From: [Lactobacillus] rogosae
GTDB taxonomy: Bacteria; Bacillota; Clostridia; Lachnospirales; Lachnospiraceae
Assembly (NCBI GenBank): GCA_900112995.1
Contig: FONU01000017.1
Coordinates: 20,078 to 84,077 of the forward strand
Reading direction: 5' to 3'
DNA: 64,000 nt
The notes below the pieces were generated by a model. It was not told the DNA's origin and made no database searches. It saw only the letters and a program-made list of their open reading frames with translations. Positions 56,772 through 64,000 of the stretch are shown here, in pieces (position 1 is the stretch's first letter; each line of letters starts with the position of its first letter). The position numbers and the translations under genes were made by a program.

Positions 56772-58055
56772 ATGAAAGATTATTCTATTAATACTAAGTG
56801 TGTTCAGGCTGGTTATACACCATCGAATGGTGAGCCTCGTCAAATTCCTATTATCCAATCTACAACTTTTAAATATGATACAAGCGAAGATATGGGTAAG
56901 CTATTTGACCTGGAAGCATCAGGATATTTCTATACAAGACTACAGAATCCTACCAATGATCACGTTGCTGCCAAAATAGCAGCCCTTGAAGGTGGAACAG
57001 CCGCAATGCTTACATCATCTGGACAGGCTGCTAACTTCTTTGCTCTTTTTAATATATGTGAATGTGGCAGTCATATCGTTGCATCATCATCAATATATGG
57101 TGGAACTTTCAATCTTATTTCAGTTACTTTCAAGAAAATGGGAATAGACGTTACATTTGTTTCACCTGATGCATCAGAAGAAGAACTTAATGCAGCATTT
57201 AAACATAATACCAGAGCTATGTTTGGTGAGACAATTGCCAATCCAGCTCTTACAGTTCTTGATATAGAGAAATTTGCAAAGGTTGCACACACACATAATG
57301 TCCCTCTTATTGTAGATAATACATTTCCAACCCCTATTAATTGCAGACCAATCGAATGGGGTGCTGATATTGTCACTCACTCAACAACTAAATATATGGA
57401 TGGTCATGGAGCTGCTGTCGGAGGTGCAATAGTTGATTCTGGTAATTTTGACTGGATGGCACATGCAGATATGTATCCAGGACTATGCACACCAGATGAA
57501 AGTTACCATGGAATTACTTACGCAGAAAAATTCGGAAAAGAGGGTGCATTTATCACAAAGTGTACATCACAGCTTATGAGAGATTTAGGATGTATACAAT
57601 CCCCACAAAATGCCTTTATCCTTAATCTTGGACTTGAATCTCTTCATGTAAGAATGCCACGCCACGTTGAAAATGGACAGGCAGTAGCTGAATTTCTTGA
57701 AAATCATCCTAAAGTTGAATATGTCAGCTATCCTGGTCTTAAAAGTAATAAATATTATGAAACAGCCAAAAAATATATGCCTAAAGGTGGCTGTGGTGTA
57801 GTATCTTTTGAAATCAAAGGTGGAAAAGAAGCTGCCGAAAAGTTCTTAAAGAACCTTAAGCTTGCTGCAATAGAAACACACGTTGCTGATGCAAGAACAT
57901 GCTGTCTTAATCCTGCAACATCCACACACAGACAGCTTAATGATGAACAATTAAAAGAAGCTGGTGTTCCAGCAGGACTTATAAGAATTTCCTGCGGACT
58001 TGAAGATAAAAATGACTTGATTGCTGATATATCTGCAGCACTTGATACAATTTAA
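56772..58055 (+). CDS. metY: O-acetylhomoserine sulfhydrylase
   Basis: The 427-residue PLP enzyme forms homocysteine from O-acetylhomoserine and sulfide. It has the Cys/Met-metabolism family layout: YTRLQNPTNDH, the PLP-binding lysine in THSTTKYMDGHG, TSSGQAANFF, and RISCGLEDKNDL near the C-terminus. GGAGG precedes the ATG. No SAM riboswitch or T-box fits in the short 60-bp leader. Confidence 0.92.
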   Translation: MKDYSINTKCVQAGYTPSNGEPRQIPIIQSTTFKYDTSEDMGKLFDLEASGYFYTRLQNPTNDHVAAKIAALEGGTAAMLTSSGQAANFFALFNICECGSHIVASSSIYGGTFNLISVTFKKMGIDVTFVSPDASEEELNAAFKHNTRAMFGETIANPALTVLDIEKFAKVAHTHNVPLIVDNTFPTPINCRPIEWGADIVTHSTTKYMDGHGAAVGGAIVDSGNFDWMAHADMYPGLCTPDESYHGITYAEKFGKEGAFITKCTSQLMRDLGCIQSPQNAFILNLGLESLHVRMPRHVENGQAVAEFLENHPKVEYVSYPGLKSNKYYETAKKYMPKGGCGVVSFEIKGGKEAAEKFLKNLKLAAIETHVADARTCCLNPATSTHRQLNDEQLKEAGVPAGLIRISCGLEDKNDLIADISAALDTI

Positions 58056-58093
58056 ATAAATATTCATTATCAGCTTTAGCATATTAAGCTTAC

Positions 58094-58136
58094 AAAGGCT
58101 CCGGACATTACTATAACAATAATGTCCAGAGCCTTT
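58094..58136 (+). terminator. Terminator of metY
   Basis: AAAGGCTCCGGACATTA pairs with TAATGTCCAGAGCCTTT (one mismatch), followed by T-rich sequence. Confidence 0.82.
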
Positions 58137-58242
58137 ATTAATTTTATGAGATTTTTATATGATTTTTAAAATTATGAAGCTTGTATGTCCTAATATCTAG
58201 TGATATAATTAACTGTCAAATTATAGTAAATGGAGATTGAAT

Positions 58243-60432
58243 ATGAGTACAATTCTGCGTATTTTTATAAAAGATTTGCGTGGCATATGCCGCAATATAT
58301 TTGCACTTATTATTGCCATAGGATTATGTATTATTCCATCATTATATGCGTGGTTTAATATTTATTCTAACTGGGATCCCTATGCTAATACTGCTTCAAT
58401 TAAGATTGCTGTATACTCTGAGGATACTGGTTTTGATATGGATGGCGAATATCAGAATATGGGTAATAGTATTATTGATAACCTCAAAGAAAATGACAAA
58501 CTCGGCTGGACATTTACAAAAGATATGGAAAGCACAATTGACGGAGTTAAAAGCGGCAAGTACTACGCCGCAATAGTAATCGGCGATAATTTCAGCCGTT
58601 CAATGATTAATTTCCTTAATGATAATATGGAAACTCCTTCTGTTACATATTATGAGAATGCCAAGAAGAACGCTATTGCCAGCAAGATTACACAATCTGG
58701 AAAGTCTACTTTACAGGAAACTATTAATGAAACATTTATTGAAACAGTTGTAGTTACAATTCTTAATTCAACTGATGCTGCTTCTCTTACAAAGACCAAT
58801 GTATTATCTGACATATCAGATAAATTAACGGATATAAGCAATAACTTATCTGAATACAACGCTTCAATCAGTATGTTTAATGCAAGTAATGACAACCTTT
58901 CAGATACTCTTAAAAAGACAGATGCACTTGTATCTGATATGCAGAGTAATATGTCAGAAGAGAATATTGAGGCTTCAAAGAATACAGCTAACAATGCAAT
59001 TGATGCTTATACTGCCAATATCAGTGCATCTCTTACCAGATTAACTGATATTAACACTAAGCTCACCGGCAAAATTGAAACATTACGCGGAAAGATTGCA
59101 GACTATAAGAATAATCACACACTTGTTACCAAGCTTGATATTATCAAACAGCTTGGCGAACTTAACAGTTTAATGAATGAAGTTATTAATGCTAATAATG
59201 AGTTTAATAACAGCCTTAAACCAATACTTGAACATTTCAAAGATATTGATAATGATAACGGCGGTAATAACCAGTTCTTATATGACAGTCTTATAAGTTC
59301 ACTTGACCTTATGCCTGCACTTCTTAAGACAGCCGCACAGAATATGACAACATTTACACAGTGGTATACAGACTCTAAGGCTGACCCTGCTAACATATTT
59401 ACATATATGGATGATGCACTTGTACAGTGTGAGAACTCTATTAATTCACTTAATAGCATACTTACATCAAGTATTAACGATTCAGTTGGCAAATCTGGTG
59501 AATTATTTAAGACTTCCATCAGCTCTATCTACGACTCACTTGTATCTGCTTCAGACAGCCTTTCTGCCATAAGTACTATTATTAATGGCGTAGACAGTAC
59601 ACTTTCTAGTGTTAATTTCACATTAGATACTATGGGGGAACTTATCGGCAATGTACAGAATACTTTAGATAAAGCCAATACAGAGCTTGCTGCATTAAAA
59701 GACGATGGAAAGTATGAGCTTATGCAGAAGCTTCTTGACAAGGATTCATCTGAATACGGCGAATTCTTCTCATCACCTGTTAAGGTTACAACTGAAAATG
59801 TATACGAAGCTGTTAATTACGGAACAGCAGTAGCACCTTTCTATACAACTCTTGCTTTATGGGTTGGAGGTCTTCTCCTTACAGCACTTATCAAGACATC
59901 TCCTGATGACAGGGAAGAATTTAAAAATGCTACATTAACACAGAAATATTTCGGACGATATTTAATATTCTGGCTTATGGGACAGATTCAGGCAGTTATA
60001 ACAGTTCTTGGTGATATATATTTACTTAAAATATACTGTGTGCACCCAGGAATATTTATGCTTACCGCATCAATTGTAAGCTTTGCATTTACATTGCTTA
60101 TATATACACTTACACTTTCGTTTGGTGATGTCGGTAAAGCTTTAGCCGTTGTTCTCGTAGTTATTCAGATTGCTGGTTCAAGTGGTACATACCCTATTGA
60201 ACTGTTACCATCATTCTTTAGAAATGTATATATATATTTCCCATTCCCTTATGCTATCAATGCCATAAGAGAATGTGTAAGTGGTTTCTACAGATATGAT
60301 TACTTCATACTTATGGGACAGCTTATGCTATTTGTTATAGGTACTTTATTCCTTGGTCTTTTCCTAAGAAAGCCATTTATGAAGCTCAATCATTATATGC
60401 ATCACCGTATGCACGATACTAAACTTATGTAG
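58243..60432 (+). CDS. YhgE/Pip family membrane protein, first copy
   Basis: The 729-residue protein has an N-terminal helix (FALIIAIGLCIIPSLYAWFNIYSNWDPY, the YhgE/Pip signature), a large extracytoplasmic domain with long helices (~50-515), then five or six C-terminal helices of ABC-2-permease type. Family members include the Lactococcus phage infection protein Pip and Bacillus YhgE; their physiological role is unclear. GGAG precedes the ATG at 58243. It is first in a three-gene operon. Confidence 0.9.
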   Translation: MSTILRIFIKDLRGICRNIFALIIAIGLCIIPSLYAWFNIYSNWDPYANTASIKIAVYSEDTGFDMDGEYQNMGNSIIDNLKENDKLGWTFTKDMESTIDGVKSGKYYAAIVIGDNFSRSMINFLNDNMETPSVTYYENAKKNAIASKITQSGKSTLQETINETFIETVVVTILNSTDAASLTKTNVLSDISDKLTDISNNLSEYNASISMFNASNDNLSDTLKKTDALVSDMQSNMSEENIEASKNTANNAIDAYTANISASLTRLTDINTKLTGKIETLRGKIADYKNNHTLVTKLDIIKQLGELNSLMNEVINANNEFNNSLKPILEHFKDIDNDNGGNNQFLYDSLISSLDLMPALLKTAAQNMTTFTQWYTDSKADPANIFTYMDDALVQCENSINSLNSILTSSINDSVGKSGELFKTSISSIYDSLVSASDSLSAISTIINGVDSTLSSVNFTLDTMGELIGNVQNTLDKANTELAALKDDGKYELMQKLLDKDSSEYGEFFSSPVKVTTENVYEAVNYGTAVAPFYTTLALWVGGLLLTALIKTSPDDREEFKNATLTQKYFGRYLIFWLMGQIQAVITVLGDIYLLKIYCVHPGIFMLTASIVSFAFTLLIYTLTLSFGDVGKALAVVLVVIQIAGSSGTYPIELLPSFFRNVYIYFPFPYAINAIRECVSGFYRYDYFILMGQLMLFVIGTLFLGLFLRKPFMKLNHYMHHRMHDTKLM

Positions 60433-60458
60433 ATTAATTGATGAATGAGGAGGAGTTT

Positions 60459-60845
60459 ATGTCTGATATTAAAGATGAAATATCTGTAAATATAGATACT
60501 GCTGCGAAATCAGTAGATATGATTAAAGACTATTACTATAGAGAACACAAACGTAACAAAGACAGAATTAAATACGGAATAATAGCAATGTTAGTAATTC
60601 CCATTATATTCCTTACCCTTTTATTTGTTGTAAACAGCTCTAAAGTTATATTTCTTGTAATGTGGATTGCTTCTTTATTTATTATAAGCGGCTATCTTAT
60701 TGCCATTGAATATAAAGATTATAATATGACCGAAAATCTTAAAGATATTGTTGGTAATGAGTATGATGACTCACTTATTGATACAGCGAAAGCCATATCA
60801 GATATTACTAAGAATTATATCAAGAATGGAGGTTCAGAAGAATAA
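60459..60845 (+). CDS. Small two-helix membrane protein between the yhgE genes
   Basis: The 128-residue protein has an acidic N-terminus, two adjacent membrane helices (GIIAMLVIPIIFLTLLFVV and VIFLVMWIASLFIISGYLIA) and a charged C-terminal tail. GAGGAGG lies 5 nt before the ATG at 60459. The function is unknown. Its position, 26 bp after one yhgE and 1 bp before the next, suggests a subunit of a YhgE complex. Confidence 0.7.
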   Translation: MSDIKDEISVNIDTAAKSVDMIKDYYYREHKRNKDRIKYGIIAMLVIPIIFLTLLFVVNSSKVIFLVMWIASLFIISGYLIAIEYKDYNMTENLKDIVGNEYDDSLIDTAKAISDITKNYIKNGGSEE

Positions 60846-60846
60846 T

Positions 60847-62622
60847 ATGAAAAATATATTTCGAGTATTTGCTAACGACTGGAAAAGAATTGGGCGAAAT
60901 GTTGTAGCTTTAGTCGTTGTAATGGGACTCTCTGTTCTTCCATCATTATATGCCTGGTTTAACATTTTATCCAACTGGGACCCTTATGGTTCTGACTCAA
61001 CATCTAACATAAAGGTCGCTGTAGCATATGATGATACCGGAATTGATATTTCAGGTATGAATGTAAATATAAGCACCAATATTATAGAAGCACTTAAGAC
61101 CAATGACACTATCGGCTGGGTATTTACTGATACGTCAGAAGAAGCCATTGAGGGTGTATGGGCAGGAGATTACTATGCAGCATTGATAATGCCTGAAGAT
61201 TTCTCTCGTGATATGGTAAGCTTCTTAGCTGATAATATGACACATCCGGAGATTATCTATTATACTAACCAGAAGAAAAATGCCATTGCCCCTAAGATAA
61301 CAGACAAAGCCAAGACAGCAGTACAACAACAGGTTAATGCTACATTTATAAGCTCACTTACAGAAGCTATAATGAAATCTGCCGATATTGCTGATAATAT
61401 AGGTGCAATTAAAGACTCTGATGGTAATAATATTAATAAGGAAAATGTAAGCGGCAACTCAATATTAGATATATTAATAGCCAAATTACAGGTTGTTAAT
61501 ACACAGGTGTCTACATTTGACAGCGTGCTTACTGCCGTTTCCAATATAATAAGCACAGCACAGTCAACATCTGATACTGCAGCAGCTATATCGCCAGATT
61601 TATCAGTGAAATTTGACAGTGAAAAAGCAATTCTTAATGAATTGAATAATACTATAGGAAAGAGTAATCTTATAGACTCAACAATATTTGCTAATATTGC
61701 CAATGATATTAATACAATTCAGGGATATATGAATTCTGTCTCTGAAATATATGATGATATGGGATACAATGTTGCAGATTTTGATAATTCAATAAGCCAG
61801 ATGGGCAGTTCTATTGCTAATACATTAGAGCTTGTACATAACCTTGAGAGCCAGTTATCAGACTCAATAACCAAGCTTGTTGATTTTAAGAGCAGTGGTA
61901 CATATTCATTATTACAGACTGCCGTCGCATTTAATACAGAAGAACTTGCATCTTTCATATCTGCTCCTGTTACTATCGGAACAGTTGACTTGTATCCAAT
62001 TGAGAATTATGGCTCAGCTATGTCACCATTCTACTCAGTATTATCAATATGGGTTGGTGCATTAATATTAGTTGCCATTATCCATGTAAAGGTTCATCCT
62101 TTTGGCGGATACAATATTACCTCTGTTCAGGCTTTCTTTGGAAGATATTTAACATTTTTCCTTATAGGACAGGCACAGGCATTACTTATAACACTTGGTG
62201 ATTTATTCTTTATTGGAATACAATGCCTTCACCCATTTAAGTTCTGGTTAGCGGCATCATTTACTTCATTCGTATTTACAATGATTACATATTCACTTAC
62301 AGTTGCCTTTGAAAATGTCGGTGAAGCCGTTGCTGTAGTTATTATGGTTATTCAGGTTGCCGGTGCTGGTGGTACATTCCCAATACAATGTCTTCCAACT
62401 GTATATCAGGCAATATACAAATACCTCCCATTCACCTATGCTATGGACGCCCTCAGAGAATGTGTCGGTGGAACATATAGCTGGTATTACTGGAAATGTA
62501 TTATTGCATTATTGATATATGTAGGTATATGCTTATTTATCGGACTTGTCGTTGCCATACCTTGCAGAAAACTTAATGCTACAGTTAACAAGAGCAAGGA
62601 GAAATCGGGAGTAATGATATAA
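60847..62622 (+). CDS. YhgE/Pip family membrane protein, second copy
   Basis: The 591-residue protein has the same layout as the first copy: VALVVVMGLSVLPSLYAWFNILSNWDPY at the N-terminus, an extracytoplasmic domain about 140 residues shorter, and the C-terminal ABC-2-like helices (including AVVIMVIQVAGAGGTFPIQC). The ATG at 60847 directly follows the preceding stop. I infer that the two YhgE proteins form a heteromer. Confidence 0.9.
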   Translation: MKNIFRVFANDWKRIGRNVVALVVVMGLSVLPSLYAWFNILSNWDPYGSDSTSNIKVAVAYDDTGIDISGMNVNISTNIIEALKTNDTIGWVFTDTSEEAIEGVWAGDYYAALIMPEDFSRDMVSFLADNMTHPEIIYYTNQKKNAIAPKITDKAKTAVQQQVNATFISSLTEAIMKSADIADNIGAIKDSDGNNINKENVSGNSILDILIAKLQVVNTQVSTFDSVLTAVSNIISTAQSTSDTAAAISPDLSVKFDSEKAILNELNNTIGKSNLIDSTIFANIANDINTIQGYMNSVSEIYDDMGYNVADFDNSISQMGSSIANTLELVHNLESQLSDSITKLVDFKSSGTYSLLQTAVAFNTEELASFISAPVTIGTVDLYPIENYGSAMSPFYSVLSIWVGALILVAIIHVKVHPFGGYNITSVQAFFGRYLTFFLIGQAQALLITLGDLFFIGIQCLHPFKFWLAASFTSFVFTMITYSLTVAFENVGEAVAVVIMVIQVAGAGGTFPIQCLPTVYQAIYKYLPFTYAMDALRECVGGTYSWYYWKCIIALLIYVGICLFIGLVVAIPCRKLNATVNKSKEKSGVMI

Positions 62623-62644
62623 AATAATATAATATTAAATACAG

Positions 62645-62696
62645 AAATAGAAAAACTAATTTCGTATAATAAATATGAATTAGTTTTTCTATTTTT
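62645..62696 (+). terminator. Terminator of the yhgE operon
   Basis: AAATAGAAAAACTAATT (62645-62661) pairs with AATTAGTTTTTCTATTT (62678-62694), followed by T residues. Confidence 0.82.
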
Positions 62697-62732
62697 ATTG
62701 ATTTCAGCTTTAATTAATGACTAATTAACTTA

Positions 62733-62759
62733 TTGCTGTCATATAATATGTCTTATAAT
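62733..62759 (+). promoter_or_regulatory. Candidate promoter just outside the left inverted repeat, reading inward
   Basis: TTGCTG (62733-62738) and TATAAT (62754-62759) are spaced 15 bp, ending 7 bp before the left inverted repeat. It points into the recombinase segment and toward csrA. If the segment inverts, it would drive the recombinase in sense orientation. Confidence 0.4.
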
Positions 62760-62766
62760 AAACAAA

Positions 62767-62796
62767 ATGCAACATTTTATATTAAAATGTTGCATT
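62767..62796. repeat. Left inverted repeat flanking the recombinase gene
   Basis: This 30-bp sequence is the exact reverse complement of 63500-63529. It is itself palindromic: 13-bp arms ATGCAACATTTTA and TAAAATGTTGCAT around a central TAT. This layout resembles lox/dif-type crossover sites with recombinase-binding arms around an asymmetric core. Confidence 0.88.
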
Positions 62797-62898
62797 AAAA
62801 TTTATAATTCTATTCTTATTTACATTCTATATATCGTCACCAATTTAAAATACTTTACCCTGTTTACTAATTTAATTTAATATAAATTATCATTAATA

Positions 62899-63477
62899 TT
62901 ATAGATTAATATTCAAAAATACAGAGTCTTTATCATCCTGCTTAATTCCTAAATATCTCCTTGTTATTTCATAAGAAGAGTGATTGTATATATCCATTAA
63001 TATTGCTGGTGGTGTACCACATTTCCAGGCATAATACCCAAAAGTCTTTCTCATAGAATGACAGCTTATCCCGCTTTCCATATGAAGTTCATTAGCTGCT
63101 TTCTTAATAATTCTAAAAGCCTGTGAACGGCTCAGTGGCTTACCTTTTTTCTGCCCATTAAATATATAATCACATTTTCTTATATTATATAAGCTCTCCA
63201 TATACATACCAAGTCCCTGCTTTATATTGTCATTAATTGCAATTCTGGTCTCTTTATTAGTCTTTTTTTCTATTATTATTATATGTTTAAGAAAATGTTC
63301 ATTTTCAAAATCATACACATCTTCCCATCTTAACTGCAAAACATCACTAATTCTCAACGCAGAATTCAACCCAATACATATCAATGCATAGTTTCTGACA
63401 TTCGGTCTATTGTTCAAATAAAATTCCTTAAACAAATTTAATTCATCATTACTTCTTATAGGTTGTGCTGTACTCAA
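62899..63477 (-). CDS. Tyrosine recombinase, catalytic domain only, inside an inverted-repeat cassette
   Basis: The 192-residue protein is a compact phage-integrase-family catalytic domain lacking the N-terminal core-binding domain. Catalytic residues are all visible: Arg in SALRISDVLQL, Lys in EKKTNKETR, His and Arg in CHSMRKTFGYY, His in YNHSSYE and Tyr in TRRYLGI. The start is the TTG at 63477 with GGAGG 9 nt upstream. The gene and its ribosome site lie between perfect 30-bp inverted repeats, so it probably inverts its own segment. csrA follows on the other side. Confidence 0.88.
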   Translation of the reverse strand: MSTAQPIRSNDELNLFKEFYLNNRPNVRNYALICIGLNSALRISDVLQLRWEDVYDFENEHFLKHIIIIEKKTNKETRIAINDNIKQGLGMYMESLYNIRKCDYIFNGQKKGKPLSRSQAFRIIKKAANELHMESGISCHSMRKTFGYYAWKCGTPPAILMDIYNHSSYEITRRYLGIKQDDKDSVFLNINL

Positions 63478-63499
63478 TAATCAATACCTCCAATATATA

Positions 63500-63529
63500 A
63501 ATGCAACATTTTAATATAAAATGTTGCAT
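63500..63529. repeat. Right inverted repeat flanking the recombinase gene
   Basis: Exact reverse complement of 62767-62796 (30 of 30 bp), with the same palindromic 13-bp arms and central ATA. It lies 63 bp upstream of the csrA start and 22 bp upstream of the recombinase start. Confidence 0.88.
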
Positions 63530-63531
63530 CA

Positions 63532-63585
63532 ACAAGGAAGTAAATGTGAATAGTCCAATCCTCTGCGACTATTCATAGACAAGGA
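63532..63585 (+). promoter_or_regulatory. csrA leader with two ACAAGGA motifs and a hairpin
   Basis: ACAAGGA occurs at 63532-63538 and 63579-63585, matching the core of the CsrA RNA-binding consensus (ACARGGA). The second overlaps the AAGGAGG ribosome site. Between them TGAATAGTC (63547-63555) pairs with GACTATTCA (63567-63575). This arrangement suggests that CsrA represses its own translation. Confidence 0.65.
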
Positions 63586-63592
63586 GGTTAAT

Positions 63593-63919
63593 GTGTTAAA
63601 ACTAACAATCAAACCCGGCGAGTACATCAACATTGGTGATGACGTAAGGGTTATCTATTCGGGAGGCTCAGAAGGGAACATTCATCTTTTAATAGATGCC
63701 CCAAGGGAACTCAACATTGTAAGAAGCAAGGTTCTTGCAAGAAATACTGCCAATTCGGACAAGAAGGAGTCCCGCTATATATCTCCATATTATGCGGAAC
63801 GCGGACTTTCCCCGGAAACACTTTCCAAAATCCGCAGGCTTATAAGGGAAGATAAGAAGATGAATAAGCAGGTTGTAGATAGGAAAGAGGACATCAGTCA
63901 GGATAATATACAGGGTTAG
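63593..63919 (+). CDS. csrA: Carbon storage regulator CsrA with extended C-terminus
   Basis: The first ~50 residues match the RNA-binding CsrA/RsmA fold: MLKLTIKPGEYINIGDDVRV and IDAPRELNIVRSKV, including the conserved APRE segment. At 108 residues it is much longer than typical CsrA (about 60-75) because of a charged C-terminal tail (~50-108). It starts with GTG, 5 nt after AGGAGG. In Clostridia csrA often sits in flagellar loci with fliW; what follows here is outside the window. The start is separated from the upstream recombinase cassette by only 63 bp. Confidence 0.88.
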   Translation: MLKLTIKPGEYINIGDDVRVIYSGGSEGNIHLLIDAPRELNIVRSKVLARNTANSDKKESRYISPYYAERGLSPETLSKIRRLIREDKKMNKQVVDRKEDISQDNIQG

Positions 63920-64000
63920 CATGGTAACACTGTTTATTATATATGCGTATTAACTGTTAAGGCTGATGCCAGCAGTTCTAATACATTCCCGGTAAGGGAG

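Noticed and set aside
62899..63477. Prophage or integrative element integrase
   Set aside because: No phage or conjugation genes and no direct-repeat att sites are nearby; perfect inverted repeats tightly flanking the gene fit an inversion cassette better.

Overview
The window is very AT-rich Gram-positive DNA. Gene content (TIGR03915/03916 repair pair, DUF4317, DUF5662, YhgE/Pip proteins, zinc-ribbon membrane proteins, PotABCD, strong AGGAGG ribosome sites) points to a Lachnospiraceae-type member of the Clostridia. A replication and partition region sits in the middle: parA-parB, two putative initiator genes, an iteron array with DnaA boxes, and parS-like sites. Large secondary replicons are known in Lachnospira (Eubacterium) eligens and Butyrivibrio proteoclasticus, so I infer that this is the origin region of a megaplasmid or chromid. 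The species assignment is inference only.

Layout. 1-7.8 kb: end of a TauE/SafE transporter, a DUF2798 membrane protein behind an RBS-masking hairpin, a BMP-type lipoprotein coupled to a giant propeller/HD-GYP c-di-GMP phosphodiesterase, and a GH13 glucosidase. 8-12.7 kb: potABCD polyamine importer. 12.8-15 kb: four-gene zinc-ribbon/membrane-protein operon of unknown function. 15.6-22.1 kb: tcdA and a two-component system with an ABC exporter. 22.4-33.5 kb: EAL phosphodiesterase, small alarmone synthetase, DUF5662, pfkA-ppk, DUF4317 and a chemoreceptor. 33.7-37.2 kb: a probable small RNA, sdaAA/sdaAB serine dehydratase, a small protein, a tandem hairpin array and an acyl-ACP thioesterase. 37.2-46.5 kb: origin and partition region with a degenerate tyrosine recombinase. 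46.7-50 kb: TIGR03915/03916 repair pair and a HAD phosphatase. 50.3-62.6 kb: tRNA-Gly(GCC), NSS transporter, xpt, NhaC antiporter, DMT transporter, flavoprotein, metY, and a yhgE - small membrane protein - yhgE operon. 62.7-64 kb: a tyrosine recombinase gene enclosed by perfect 30-bp inverted repeats, immediately upstream of csrA.

How it fits together. Genes left of the origin run mostly on the minus strand and genes to its right mostly on the plus strand, as expected for bidirectional replication from about 43 kb. Housekeeping genes (pfkA, sda, tRNA-Gly, tcdA) suggest a chromid rather than a dispensable plasmid. A signalling theme recurs: two c-di-GMP phosphodiesterases, an alarmone synthetase, a chemoreceptor and CsrA.

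Most notable candidates: (1) a probable self-inverting recombinase switch in front of csrA; (2) an iteron/DnaA-box origin with a chromosomal-type parS next to parAB; (3) a small RNA with consensus promoter, terminator and C-rich anti-Shine-Dalgarno stretch; (4) two tandem 79/80-bp units whose hairpins differ in sequence but keep base pairing; (5) a ~95-nt structured leader shared by pfkA and a zinc-ribbon-operon gene.
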